Positions 1 through 8,325 of a stretch of DNA of 63,512 bases are shown piece by piece (position 1 is the stretch's first letter; each line of letters begins with the position of its first letter). Location of the stretch: contig NZ_BPQS01000031.1 of NCBI RefSeq assembly GCF_022179385.1, positions 1 through 63,512 on the forward strand, read 5' to 3'. This DNA is from Methylobacterium longum. GTDB taxonomy: Bacteria; Pseudomonadota; Alphaproteobacteria; Rhizobiales; Beijerinckiaceae. The notes under the pieces were generated by a model, which saw only the letters and a program-made list of their open reading frames with translations, had not been told where the DNA came from and did no database searches. Position numbers and translations under genes: made by a program.

Positions 1-111
1 TTGCGCGACGGACCGCCTCCGTCGTGCGGGCGCTGCCGTGGAGAACTTGGCCCATAGCGCATCCCTCGCAGCATGGTGGTCAACCGTATCACCACACCGC
101 GGGATCAAACA
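1..111 (-). mobile_element. IS481-family element, 5' end only (runs off window)
   Basis: The first 55 bases on the minus strand encode the first 18 residues of an IS481 transposase (MGQV..., Thr-Thr-x-Ala-Val-Arg-Arg), closely matching the N-terminus of the copy that starts at 23072. The outer end at about 92-111 carries the same terminal motif (GGGATCAAACA) as the right end of that copy. The rest of the element lies left of the window. Confidence 0.8.
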
Positions 112-433
112 CCTAGGAGCCTTGTCTGATTGGGGTTGGTGAGGCAAGCGTCTCCTGATCGCTGTGTTCGGGGTTCGGCCGTGTTGCCCCCGCGAGTAGC
201 GCGCTTCTCTTCGCGGTTGGCGCGAGGCGGTGGGCGCGACCGGTGTTGGTCGCCCGCACATCGCGGCGCTCGATCCTGACGACAGGTCGGTGACGATGCG
301 GCAGGAGTAGCCGCTACACCTATCACGATCCGCCAGCGGTACTTCTCTCAAGAATGCCGATGACGCTCAGCGCCTCGGTCCGGCCACGTTCTGAAAGCTA
401 ACCCTTCGCGCTGACTGAACCGGAGGACGCCGG
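112..433. other. Gap between IS481 end and dedA-like gene
   Basis: No convincing gene, tRNA or hairpin is seen here. Reading frames present are short and basic with no family resemblance. A Shine-Dalgarno GGAGGA at 422-427 serves the gene starting at 434, so its promoter should lie in this stretch, but no clear -35/-10 pair can be named. Confidence 0.5.
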
Positions 434-1510
434 ATGGCCTTTTTGCACGACCTGCCGATCGCCGACCTGATCGCGCATTATGGCTACCTCGCCATCTTCA
501 TCATCATCACGCTGGAGAGCGCCGGGCTGCCTCTCCCGGGCGAGACGGTCCTGCTGACCTCGGCGGCCTATGCCGGCAGCACCGGCAACATCAACATCGC
601 CGTCGTCGTGGCGATCGCGGCGACCGCCGCGGTGCTGGGCGACAACGCCGGCTACTGGGTCGGCCGACGCTGGGGCCTGCCGCTGCTCCTGCGCAAAGGC
701 CATCTGGTCGGCCTTGATCACGGCCGGCTCAAACTCGGCCAGTACCTGTTCCGCCAGCACGGCGGGAAGATCGTGTTCTTCGGCCGGTTCACCGCGATGC
801 TGCGCGCCTATGCGGCCGTGCTCGCCGGCGTGAACAAGCTCGATGCACGTCGCTTCTTCGCCTTCAACGCCCTCGGCGGTGTGACCTGGGCCTCGATGAT
901 GGGCTTCGGCGCCTACCTGTGCGGCCGCTCGATCGAGAACGTGATGGGGCCCGTCGGCCTCGGACTGCTGGCTTTTGTCCTGCTGGGCGCCGTCGCGCTG
1001 TGGCTGTTCATGCGCCGACATGAGGCACGGCTGATGGTCGCCGCGGAAGCTGCCATCCCTGGACCTCTGGTTGCTGGGCTGAATACAGCCCCTCCGTCGC
1101 GACCAGCTGAGCAGCTTGAGGCGGTGGTTGTCGAGGTAGATCAAAGCAGCTCGACCCAGCGAGAGTTTCAGGCTCAGATCGAGGAGCTTCTAGCGAAGCA
1201 GCCTGCCACACAGGCTCGCACTGGTACTCGACCGATTGAGCGCCGGCAGGCCGAGCCGTTGCCCTGGTGGTTCAAGGTGCCAGCGCTTCTCCTAGTAGCG
1301 GCCGTCGGCATGACGTTCGCGTCCTGGGACGACAGCGTGACAGGTGGCTTTTTTGGACGCCTCGTCGGTCAAATTAGCATCGTCGGTGTTGGGCTGATCC
1401 TCTTGGGACCCACCATCATCCTCATCCTTGTCGGTCTGCGCCTGAGATACCCATCGCAACTGATCTCCTCAAGTGAAGAGATCGGAAGGGCCAACCGACT
1501 GCCGGCATGA
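434..1510 (+). CDS. DedA-family (SNARE-associated) membrane protein with C-terminal extension
   Basis: This is a 358-residue inner-membrane protein. Residues 1-200 match the DedA/VTT family: an N-terminal re-entrant region with LPLPGE, a GDNAGYWVGRRWG segment, and a FGRF...RAYAAVLAGV segment typical of the conserved core. DedA proteins are flippase-like lipid transporters involved in envelope homeostasis. The usual length is about 200 residues. Here a polar linker (about 200-280) and two further hydrophobic segments (about 282-300 and 317-340) follow. The start is supported by GGAGGA 7 bases upstream. The 3' end abuts an IS630 remnant, so the last residues may be recombined sequence. The family call is firm; the substrate is unknown. 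Confidence 0.85.
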   Translation: MAFLHDLPIADLIAHYGYLAIFIIITLESAGLPLPGETVLLTSAAYAGSTGNINIAVVVAIAATAAVLGDNAGYWVGRRWGLPLLLRKGHLVGLDHGRLKLGQYLFRQHGGKIVFFGRFTAMLRAYAAVLAGVNKLDARRFFAFNALGGVTWASMMGFGAYLCGRSIENVMGPVGLGLLAFVLLGAVALWLFMRRHEARLMVAAEAAIPGPLVAGLNTAPPSRPAEQLEAVVVEVDQSSSTQREFQAQIEELLAKQPATQARTGTRPIERRQAEPLPWWFKVPALLLVAAVGMTFASWDDSVTGGFFGRLVGQISIVGVGLILLGPTIILILVGLRLRYPSQLISSSEEIGRANRLPA

Positions 1511-1537
1511 CTCCACTCGTGTTGATGAGGTTGAACT

Positions 1538-2031
1538 CCCCGTTCAGGTGACGCTGCATGCAGCGGCCGAGCACGGTGCCTGCCAGGGCGTCGAGGGCGG
1601 CAAACAGCGTCGTGGTGCCGTGACGGGTATAGTCGTGGGTCTGGGCGGCGTGATAGCCGGAGGCGAGCAGACGGTCAGGGCGCGTGCGTTCCAGCGCCTG
1701 GATCTGGCTCTTCTCGTCAAGGGACAGCACCACCGGTGGGCGGGTGGGTCCATGTAGAGACCGACCACGTCCTCGACCCTGGCGGCGAAGGCGGGATCGC
1801 GCGAGCGCTTGAACGTGCGCAGCCGATGCGGCTGGAGGCGGTGAGCTTCCCAGATCCGCTGCACGGCGCGCAGCGAGATTCCGACAGCACAGGCCACGGC
1901 ACGTCCGGTCCAGTGAGTGACCTCCGCCGGCGGCTCCGAGCAGGTCAGCGCCAGCACCTCGGCCACCGTCTCAGTCGGGTGGCGTGCCGTGCCGGGTGGA
2001 CGTGTCTTGTCGCGCAGCAGACCTTCGACGC
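1538..2031 (-). pseudogene. IS630-family transposase, internal remnant
   Basis: Minus-strand translation matches codons of roughly 70-230 of the IS630 transposase at 19724-20830, including SLDEKSQIQALERTRP around the first catalytic Asp. It is split between two frames near 1733 and lacks both ends. Homology stops at about 1538, just after the dedA-like gene, and at 2031, where an IS256 element begins. It retains the ancestral VEDVVGLYMDPPAH segment that is replaced in the 19.7 kb copy. Confidence 0.85.
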
Positions 2032-3350
2032 GGGACTGTCAGGAATTTCGTGTGGGGGCGGCCATAGTGGACCCGAAGGAGGTTCCCGATGGCACGACCC
2101 AAAGCACCCCGTATCCCTGATGCGCTCCTGGATCAGCTCCTGGCCGGGGCTGATCCGAAGACGGCGTTCGAGGCCGATGGCCTGCTGGACGAGTTGAAGA
2201 AGGCCCTGGCCGAGCGGGCGCTCAACGCCGAGATGGACCACCATCTGGCGGGCGAGGAGGCCGGTAACACGCGCAACGGCTACGGTCGCAAGACAGTCAC
2301 GACCGAGACGGGCCGGATCGAGCTGGCGATCCCGCGGGACCGGCAGGCGACGTTCGACCCGCAACTGATCGCCCGCTATCAGCGCCGTTTTCCCGGCTTC
2401 GACGACAAGATCGTGTCGATGTACGCGCGCGGCATGAGCACCCGAGAGATCGTCGGGCACCTGCGCGAGCTCTACGGCATCGAGGTCTCCCCCGACCTGA
2501 TCAGCGCGGTGACCGACGCGGTGCTGGGGGAGGTCGCCGCCTGGCAAGCCCGGCCGCTGGAGCCGGTCTACCCGATCGTGTTCTTCGACGCCCTGCGGAT
2601 CAAGGTGCGCGACGAGGGCGTCGTCCGCAACAAGGCCGTCCACATCGCGCTGGGCGTGCGCGCCGACGGCTCCAAGGAGATCCTCGGCCTGTGGCTGGAG
2701 CAGAACGAGGGCGCCAAGTTCTGGTTGCGGGTCATGAACGAGCTGAGGAACCGCGGCGTCGAGGACGTGCTGCTGGCCGTGGTCGATGGCTTGAAAGGCT
2801 TCCCCGACGCGATCCGGGCGGTGTTCCCCAAGGCGCTGGTCCAAACCTGCATCGTTCACCTGCTGCGCCACAGCCTCGACTTCGTCTCCTACAAGGACCG
2901 CAAGGCCGTGGCGGGGGCGCTGAAGGACATCTACCGCGCGCTCGATGCCGCGGCTGGCGAGGCAGCTTTGGCGGCCTTCGAGGCCAGCGAATGGGGCCGG
3001 CGCTACCCAGCCATCGCCCAGAGCTGGCGGCGGGCCTGGGGCGAGGTGATCCCGTTCTACGGCTTCCCTGGCGAGGTGCGCCGGATCCTGTACACCACGA
3101 ACGCCATAGAGGCTCTGAACGCCACGCTGCGCCGGGCTGTGCGCGCCCGCGGGCACTTCCCGAGCGACGAGGCCGCGCTGAAGCTGCTCTACCTGGTCTT
3201 GAACCGCTCCGAGAAGGCGTGGAAGATGGGCCCGCGTGAATGGGTCATGGCCAAAGCGCAGTTCGCCGTCATCTTCGGCGAGCGCTCCACCCGGGCCATG
3301 GCGGCCTGATGTTCAATCCGCCGCCCGCACACGGAATTCCTGACAGTCCC
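2032..3350 (+). mobile_element. IS256-family insertion sequence (complete)
   Basis: Terminal inverted repeats of about 30 bp start GGGACTGTCAGGAATTTCG at 2032 and end with the near-perfect complement at 3350; two mismatches are seen over 28 bp. One transposase gene lies inside. The 8-bp flanks differ (TTCGACGC left, CCCAGACG right) and the left flank is IS630 while the right flank is IS110, so an adjacent deletion or recombination followed insertion. Confidence 0.92.
2089..3309 (+). CDS. IS256-family transposase
   Basis: A 406-residue Mutator-like (IS256) DDE transposase, the normal family length. Recognisable features include the LxxLLAGADPKTAFEADGLLDELKKALAERAL N-terminal region, the conserved block with YPIVFFDALRIKVRDEG that contains the first catalytic Asp, DGLKGFPDAI with the second Asp, and TTNAIEALNATLRRAVRARG near the catalytic Glu. 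A strong Shine-Dalgarno (AAGGAGG) lies 7 bases before the ATG. The frame is intact, so the element may be active. A degraded relative lies at 34691-35603 on the other strand. Confidence 0.95.
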   Translation: MARPKAPRIPDALLDQLLAGADPKTAFEADGLLDELKKALAERALNAEMDHHLAGEEAGNTRNGYGRKTVTTETGRIELAIPRDRQATFDPQLIARYQRRFPGFDDKIVSMYARGMSTREIVGHLRELYGIEVSPDLISAVTDAVLGEVAAWQARPLEPVYPIVFFDALRIKVRDEGVVRNKAVHIALGVRADGSKEILGLWLEQNEGAKFWLRVMNELRNRGVEDVLLAVVDGLKGFPDAIRAVFPKALVQTCIVHLLRHSLDFVSYKDRKAVAGALKDIYRALDAAAGEAALAAFEASEWGRRYPAIAQSWRRAWGEVIPFYGFPGEVRRILYTTNAIEALNATLRRAVRARGHFPSDEAALKLLYLVLNRSEKAWKMGPREWVMAKAQFAVIFGERSTRAMAA

Positions 3351-4599
3351 CCCAGACGCGGTCATGCTTATGGGATGGCCCGCCCCTCACTGAACCGTCG
3401 TGGCATTCTTCTGCCACGGACACGTGGAGGGATCTGGAATGGCAAAGAGCTCGATCGCCGTGCTGGGTATCGACCTTGGGAAGAACAGCTGCAGCCTTGT
3501 CGGTTTCGATGCGGCTGGAGTTGTCGTCCTGCGCCGCCGCGCGCGGCGTGAGACGGTCGTCGGACTGACGGCCAAGCTACCGGCTTGTGTAGTCGCTATG
3601 GAGGCCTGCTGCGGCGCCCATCATCTCGGCCAGTTGCTCGTAGCACAGGGGCACACCGTCCGTCTGATGTCGCCGGAGTATGTTCGACCCTACGTCAAAG
3701 CGCAGAAGAACGACGATCGTGATGCCGAGGCGATCGCAGAGGCAGCCACGCGCCCGACCATGCGCTTCGTGCCCCTGAAGGCGCAGGACCAGCTCGATAT
3801 GCAGAGCCTGCATCGGGTCCGGTCGCGGCTGGTCGGAATGCGCACCATGCTCATGAACCAGCTCCGCGCGATCCTGCTGGAGCGTGGTCTCACCTTCCCG
3901 CAGGGCCGGCGCAAGTTCGAGATGGCAATTGGAGCTCTGATGCATGACCCTGAGGCGCAGATCGGACCACGCATCCGATCCCTCATCGGAGAGGTCCGCG
4001 ACGAATGGACGGACCTCGATCGCCGCATAGCGGCGCTCGATCGCGAGTTCGTCGAGCATGCTCGTGCCGACGAGGCGGCGCGCCGCCTGGTGTCGATCCC
4101 GGGCATCGGAACAATGACGGCCACGGCTCTGCGCGCTGCCGTCGATGACGGCAGCACCTTCACGCGTGCCCGCGATCTCGCGGCTTGGCTCGGCCTTGTA
4201 CCACGCCAGCACACGACGGGCGGCAAGCCGAAGCTGCTCGGCATCAGCAAGCGGGGGAACTCCTACCTGCGCGGGCTCTTCATCCACGGGGCGAGAGCGG
4301 CGCTGCCCTCGATGGCTAAAGCTGAGGACGCGACCGGCCAATGGCTGCGAGGTCTGCTGGCGCGGGCGCACTACAACGCCGTGGTCGTCGCGCTCGCCGC
4401 CAAGCTCGCTCGAATCGCCTGGGCAACGCTGCGGAAGGGCGTGACCTTCGAGCGGCAGCCGGAGCCGGCTCACGCCTGAGACATCGCAAAAGCTTGACCT
4501 TGACCGGAGCACGAGCGACCGGCGCGGGTCCATGAGGTCTGCGGGAGGACAGTGAAGATGGCCTGACGGTCGAGCGGCGTTCCGGAAGCCTGGCAAAAA
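3351..4599 (+). mobile_element. IS110-family element copy 1, left end truncated by IS256
   Basis: It contains an intact transposase (3439-4479) and a right end (about 4480-4599) that matches the right end of copy 2 (shared GTCTGCGGG, AGATGGCCTGAC, and GGCAAAAA at the boundary). Only the last part of the left noncoding region survives (ATGGCCCGCCCCTCAC near 3375-3391, also present upstream of copy 2). The IS256 at 2032-3350 has removed the rest, so the element probably lacks its own guide RNA and left end. Confidence 0.8.
3439..4479 (+). CDS. IS110-family transposase (copy 1)
   Basis: A 346-residue IS110 recombinase. The N-terminal DEDD RuvC-like domain begins LGIDLGKNSCSLVG (first Asp) and has MEACCGAHH (Glu) and KNDDRDAEAIAEAA (Asp-Asp). 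The C-terminal Transposase_20 domain has SIPGIGTMTATAL and the GLVPRQHTTGGKPKLLGISKRGNSYLR block, followed by the region expected to carry the catalytic Ser. The start at 3439 is preferred over an in-frame ATG 13 codons upstream because GGAGG lies 8 bases before it and because copy 2 starts at the equivalent residue. It is about 70% similar to copy 2 by eye. Confidence 0.93.
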   Translation: MAKSSIAVLGIDLGKNSCSLVGFDAAGVVVLRRRARRETVVGLTAKLPACVVAMEACCGAHHLGQLLVAQGHTVRLMSPEYVRPYVKAQKNDDRDAEAIAEAATRPTMRFVPLKAQDQLDMQSLHRVRSRLVGMRTMLMNQLRAILLERGLTFPQGRRKFEMAIGALMHDPEAQIGPRIRSLIGEVRDEWTDLDRRIAALDREFVEHARADEAARRLVSIPGIGTMTATALRAAVDDGSTFTRARDLAAWLGLVPRQHTTGGKPKLLGISKRGNSYLRGLFIHGARAALPSMAKAEDATGQWLRGLLARAHYNAVVVALAAKLARIAWATLRKGVTFERQPEPAHA

Positions 4600-4743
4600 C
4601 GTATGGCCCGCCCCGTCCGCAAGTGGCACTGGATCCGCTGGTCTGAGCAGTCTGCATAAACGTATCCGGCCTTCCGGCGAGCCGTTGGCCAAGATGGAGA
4701 TCCGCGCGTCCTGAGCCTCATAAAAGGGTCGGCGTCGAGCGCC
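4600..4743 (+). ncRNA. Candidate IS110 bridge-RNA region, truncated third copy
   Basis: A 144-bp segment in plus orientation is homologous to the noncoding region upstream of IS110 copy 2. Blocks at 4600-4617 (18/18) and 4651-4669 (17/19) are nearly identical to copy 2, while the 33-nt block between them matches at only about 14 positions. Conserved scaffold around variable loops is what a bridge RNA would show. It abuts the right end of copy 1 (GGCAAAAA|CGTATGG), giving a right-end/left-end junction, and is cut at about 4743 by the right end of copy 2. No transposase follows it in this orientation. Confidence 0.5.
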
Positions 4744-4850
4744 ATTTTTGCCGGGAGGCTTGCAGAACACCGGTCGACTGTCAGGCCATCTTCCTCTCAC
4801 CGCCCGCAGACATCGGAAGGCCGGCGCGTGCCGCGCGGGCCGAACTCAGA

Positions 4851-5879
4851 TCAGGCGGTCACAACCGCCGGCTCATAGTCACGCCCGTGGCGCAGCAGCG
4901 CCCAGACGATGCGCGCCATCTTCGCCGCCAGCGCCACCACCGCCGTGTTGGCATGCGCCCGAGCCAGCAGACCGCGCAGCCACTGCCCGAGCCGCGTATC
5001 ACCCTGCCGGAGTGTCGGCATTGCGGCCCGGGCGCCCTGGATGAGCGTCTTGCGCAGGTACTTGCTGCCGCGCTTGGTGATGCCGACGAGCCGGGGCTTC
5101 CCTCCGGTCGTCATCTGCCGCGGTACGAGGCCGAGCCAGGCTGCCAGGTCGCGCCCGCGGGCGAAGGTCGCCACGTCGCCGATGGCCGCAACCAGGGCAG
5201 TGGCGTTGAGCGCGCCGATGCCCGGGATAGTCGTCAGCCGGCGCGCGTTCTCGTCCGTGCGGGCCTGCTCGGCGAACTCGGCATCCAGCGCGGCGATGCG
5301 TTGGTCGAGGAACTGCCAGCGCTCGCGCACTTCCGCCACGAGCCTGCGCATGCGCGGTGTGAGCGTCGAGCCCGCCTCCGTGTCGAGTAACGCGGTCAGA
5401 CAGGCGGCCAGCTTGGCTCGCCCTTGCGCGACGACATAGCCGCGCTCCAGAAGGATGGCGCGGATTTGGTTCATCAGCGCCGTGCGCTCGCCCACGAGCT
5501 GGTCGCGGACCCGGTGCAGGGTCTGCACGTCGAGTTGTGCCTCGGACTTGAGCGCCACGAACCGCATCGTCGGGCGGGTGGCCGCCTCGGCGATGGCTTC
5601 AGCGTCGCGGTCGTCGTTCTTCTGCGCCTTGACGTACGGGCGCACGTATTCCGGCGACATCAGTCGGACCGTGTGTCCCTGCTCCACGAGGGCGCGGCCC
5701 ATGTGATGCGCACCGCAGCACGCCTCCATCGCTACGATGCACCCCGGCAGCTTCGAGCCGAAGGCGATCACCGTCTCGCGCCGCATGCGTCGGCGCAGCA
5801 CGACCCGTCCGCTCGCATCCAGCCCAACGAGGCTGCAGCTGTTCTTACCCAGATCGATCCCCAGCACCGCGATCGACAT
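4851..5879 (-). CDS. IS110-family transposase (copy 2)
   Basis: A 342-residue IS110 recombinase with the same architecture as copy 1: DEDD domain (LGIDLGKNSCSLVG, MEACCGAHH, KNDDRDAEAIAEAA) and Transposase_20 domain (TIPGIGALNATALVAAIGD, GLVPRQMTTGGKPRLVGITKRGSKYLR). The start at 5879 is chosen by homology to copy 1 and by GGAGCG about 6 bases upstream; the open frame extends 75 codons further into the noncoding left end and those codons are not native. The frame is intact. Confidence 0.93.
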   Translation of the reverse strand: MSIAVLGIDLGKNSCSLVGLDASGRVVLRRRMRRETVIAFGSKLPGCIVAMEACCGAHHMGRALVEQGHTVRLMSPEYVRPYVKAQKNDDRDAEAIAEAATRPTMRFVALKSEAQLDVQTLHRVRDQLVGERTALMNQIRAILLERGYVVAQGRAKLAACLTALLDTEAGSTLTPRMRRLVAEVRERWQFLDQRIAALDAEFAEQARTDENARRLTTIPGIGALNATALVAAIGDVATFARGRDLAAWLGLVPRQMTTGGKPRLVGITKRGSKYLRKTLIQGARAAMPTLRQGDTRLGQWLRGLLARAHANTAVVALAAKMARIVWALLRHGRDYEPAVVTA

Positions 5880-6107
5880 CGTTTCGCTCCATCCCTCATC
5901 TCGGCTACCCTGCAAGCCTAGCAGCGCAGCCCGGTGAGGGGCGGGCCATCCATAAAAGCGGCTCTTCGAGGCCGACGTGCTTATGAGGCCCGGGGCGTGC
6001 GGCTCTCCATCTTGGCGGCGGCCACTGCGCCGACATGCCGGATACGTTTGTGCAGACCGCACACAGGCACCTTCACCGACCACCATGCAGACGGGGCGGG
6101 CCATACG
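5880..6107 (-). ncRNA. Candidate IS110 bridge RNA of copy 2
   Basis: This noncoding region lies between the left end of copy 2 and its transposase, the place where IS110-group elements encode their bridge (seek) RNA. Conserved blocks shared with 4600-4743 are at 6090-6107, 6038-6056 and 5979-6016; the intervening 6057-6089 and 6017-6037 are variable. The RNA would guide target and donor choice. The call rests on position and on the conservation pattern, not on a computed fold. Confidence 0.5.
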
Positions 6108-6114
6108 TTTTTTT

Positions 6115-6450
6115 GAGCAGGCGGTTTTCCAGGACGAGATCGGCCACGACCTCCTTCAGCGCACTTGCCTCGCGGCGCAGCTCCTTGACCTCATCAGCCG
6201 TGGCGGCCCGTGCCGTGTCGCCGGCCAGCCGCTTCTTGCCGGCTTCCAGGAACTCCTTGGACCAGCCGTAGTACATCGAGCTGGCGATACCCTCGCGGCG
6301 GCACAACTCGGCGATGCTGTCCTCGCCGCGCAGCCCTTCCAGCACGATGCGGATCTTCTCCTCGGCCGAGAACTGCCAGCGCGTGACCCGGCGGATGTCC
6401 TTGATCACGGCTTCTGCCGGCTTCCGAGCCGGGCCGGACGTCTGTTTCAT
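6115..6450 (-). pseudogene. IS3-family OrfA, 3' end cut by IS110
   Basis: About 110 residues of an IS3-type OrfA remain. They have a helix-turn-helix (RWQFSAEEKIRIVLEGLRGEDSIAELCRREGI region, then SSMYYGWSKEFLEAGKKRL) followed by a leucine-zipper-like coiled coil ending LVLENRLLK. The frame then runs into the IS110 left end and stops at 6073. OrfB is missing. A Shine-Dalgarno GGAGCGAAG precedes the ATG at 6450. The element's outer end probably lies near 6525, where a truncated host gene resumes. Confidence 0.8.
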
Positions 6451-6525
6451 CTTCGCTCCTGGGGGCTACGATGAACCAGACATCCTCCGTTCGTGAAGAC
6501 CCTCAATCTGTCTCAGGGGTGCTGA

Positions 6526-6852
6526 TGGCCGACAAGTGACGAGGAAGCGACGACCGTCTTTGCCTATGCCCAGGCTTGGGGGCCGCGGTGCCAGCGGAGC
6601 GTAACAGCCTATGACGCCTCCGACTTCAACGACGCCGGCAAGCTGGTGCAGTGGATCGGCGACGCGCTGACCGACGTGGAAAGCGCGGTCAACAAAGAGG
6701 TGCGACGGCGCCGGCCGACATCCCCCGTCGACCGCGAGACCCAACTGGAAATGCTGACCCCGCCGGTAATCCAGAACGGCGACCCTGACGAGGCCGAAGC
6801 CTTCGCCCGCGAGCTGCTGGCCCACGCCGAGGCCAAGCGGGCAGGGCGCTGA
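6526..6852 (+). pseudogene. 5'-truncated hypothetical gene
   Basis: An open frame of about 108 codons without a credible start follows the IS3 end. It has coding character (TVFAYAQAWGPRC, AYDASDFNDAGKLVQWIGDAL, DPDEAEAFARELLAHAEAKRAGR) and a C-terminal acidic helix. The only start-like codon, GTG at 6646, lies in the middle of the conserved-looking part, so the gene has most likely lost its 5' end to the IS3 insertion. I do not recognise the family. It probably formed an operon with the gene at 6943. Confidence 0.55.
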
Positions 6853-6942
6853 CGTGCGCCCTCCTGCCCCTGTTGCAGTGTGTACCGCCCCGGCCGGATC
6901 CGTCGGACCTTCCCCCTTCATCGTGACCCGAGACCTGACACC

Positions 6943-7518
6943 ATGGGCGATGTGCTCACCTTCACCCCGCGTCCGAAGCCGGCCGCTCCGGAGATTCTGG
7001 AGCCGCTGGCGGGCGCTGCACTGCGCGCCAGCCTAGAGGAGGCGGCACAGACCGCCCTCGACGCGGCGGACCGCATCATCGCGGTGCTGGACCGCATGGA
7101 CGGGGATGCCGACCACAAGGATGGCGGGGACGCCAAGCCGTCCTTGGCCGCTCCCGAGAACACCGCCGGCAGTCAGGTCACATGGCTGCGCGGGAACGAC
7201 CAAGACCGCGAGGCCGAGGCGGCCGAGACCGTGCTGCCTGAAGTGGCGGTGGTGATTGAGGTGGAACCGTCGAGTTGGGGCGGGCGTGGGAACGTCGTAG
7301 CGGCCGCTGGGGTGGCGCTGCTGGAAATGGTGGTCAGTGACAGATGCTCAGATCGCCATGGCCTCCCGGCAGGCGTCGAAGATGGCTTCACCGTCCGGCG
7401 TGAAGCGCCCGTGTGCCAGCACCACGCCGAGGCCAGCCTCGTAGCTCGCACGGTTGTGGGCGAGCTTGTTGGCGATCAGCACCCGCTCACGGTCATCGAG
7501 GCTTTTGGCTCCACGTAG
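6943..7518 (+). CDS. Hypothetical protein, Methylobacteriaceae type, probably 3'-altered
   Basis: The product begins MGDVLTFTPRPKPAAP and contains an Ala-rich helix (LRASLEEAAQTALDAADRIIAVLDRMDGDAD) and a GSQVTWLRGNDQDREAE segment of the kind seen in plasmid and phage-associated hypothetical proteins of Methylobacterium. An ATG at 6943 fits better than one 21 codons upstream. From about 7335 the frame overlaps the opposite-strand HExxH gene for 170 bp and loses coding character, so the native gene probably ended near there and a rearrangement removed its stop. Function unknown. Confidence 0.55.
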   Translation: MGDVLTFTPRPKPAAPEILEPLAGAALRASLEEAAQTALDAADRIIAVLDRMDGDADHKDGGDAKPSLAAPENTAGSQVTWLRGNDQDREAEAAETVLPEVAVVIEVEPSSWGGRGNVVAAAGVALLEMVVSDRCSDRHGLPAGVEDGFTVRREAPVCQHHAEASLVARTVVGELVGDQHPLTVIEAFGST

Positions 7519-8325
7519 CGCCATAAGCGCATGGTTCATCCGAGCAAGAACGTAGGTGGCGTGCACGATGCCTTCGATAGGCCGCGGATCCCGCCTCAAG
7601 GGCGAAGCATAACGCTCTATTGGATCGTTCGTGGTGAGGTCCGCCCCCAACGTCATGCCGAACAGCAGCGCGTGGGCTGTCTCGTGTGCGAGCCCCTCGA
7701 CCAGTGTTACGCGGTCCGGCACCCGAGCCGGGTTCAGTACCACGGCCCCCCAGAGGAAGACCGTGGCCGCCCCGCCGAAACCGCCGCTGGCATTGGTAGC
7801 GAGCACGATCTGGTGGCCGAGCGTGTCGATCTCGTCGAGGAGCGTGAGGTCGGCTTCCGTCAGCAGCCCGCGCGCTTCAGCGACCAGACCTCGGATGCGG
7901 TGTACCTCGGCCGGCTCGACGGGTCGTAGGCCGAGTGGTTGCTCCACATCACTGTCGATGACGGCGCGATAGCGGGCTACGTCGATGGCTCCGAGATCAC
8001 CCTCAGCGATCGTCAGAACCGTTCCTGGTCGGCCCGGGCGGTCCGGACGTCGAGCGACGAGTTCGGAAGCCAGCCTCATCACAGCCTCGGCGTCACCGCG
8101 CAGGATGGCCTGAACGAGATCGTGGTAGCAGGCCCAGAGCTGCGGTGGTGCTCGCCGTGTCGCCAGCAATGCTCGGCTCCACTCCAGTGGAACGCTGTCA
8201 TGCACGAAGCCGTGTCGCATCGCCTCGTTGATCACACGAGTGGCGCTATCGCTAAGCGCACGTCGGATCCCGAGATCGATCGCGGCAGTACGTGCCGGGA
8301 TAGGTTGAAAGGCGAAAAAACTCAC
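7348..8325 (-). CDS. HExxH-motif putative peptide-modifying enzyme (aKG-HExxH type)
   Basis: About 325 residues from a GTG start at 8325. HETAH (His214-Glu-Thr-Ala-His218) lies in EGLAHETAHALLFG. A candidate third metal ligand, His255, lies in RPIEGIVHATYVLARM. This matches the mod_HExxH family (TIGR04267), found alone or fused to radical-SAM maturases in ribosomal-peptide clusters; characterised relatives are Fe/alpha-ketoglutarate peptide beta-hydroxylases rather than proteases. No signal peptide is seen, so it is cytoplasmic. The GTG overlaps the stop of an 18-codon ORF (GTGA), implying translational coupling. An upstream in-frame ATG at 8340 is the alternative start. Family call fairly firm; substrate inferred only. 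Confidence 0.75.
   Translation of the reverse strand: MSFFAFQPIPARTAAIDLGIRRALSDSATRVINEAMRHGFVHDSVPLEWSRALLATRRAPPQLWACYHDLVQAILRGDAEAVMRLASELVARRPDRPGRPGTVLTIAEGDLGAIDVARYRAVIDSDVEQPLGLRPVEPAEVHRIRGLVAEARGLLTEADLTLLDEIDTLGHQIVLATNASGGFGGAATVFLWGAVVLNPARVPDRVTLVEGLAHETAHALLFGMTLGADLTTNDPIERYASPLRRDPRPIEGIVHATYVLARMNHALMALRGAKSLDDRERVLIANKLAHNRASYEAGLGVVLAHGRFTPDGEAIFDACREAMAI

Larger units (their letters stand above)
4744..6114 (-). mobile_element. IS110-family element copy 2 (apparently complete)
   Basis: The right end is at about 4744 (GGCAAAAA on the minus strand) and the left end at about 6107-6114, where CGTATGGCCCGCCCC meets a T-run that belongs partly to the interrupted IS3 orfA. It holds one transposase gene (4851-5879) plus a 230-bp left noncoding region. 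As usual for IS110, no terminal inverted repeats are evident. A 23-bp inverted repeat (4595-4617 versus 6090-6112) results from this copy facing the truncated third left end. Confidence 0.8.

Noticed and set aside
4595..6112. 23-bp inverted repeats read as terminal repeats of one composite transposon
   Set aside because: They are the left ends of two IS110 copies facing each other, and IS110 elements do not use terminal inverted repeats.
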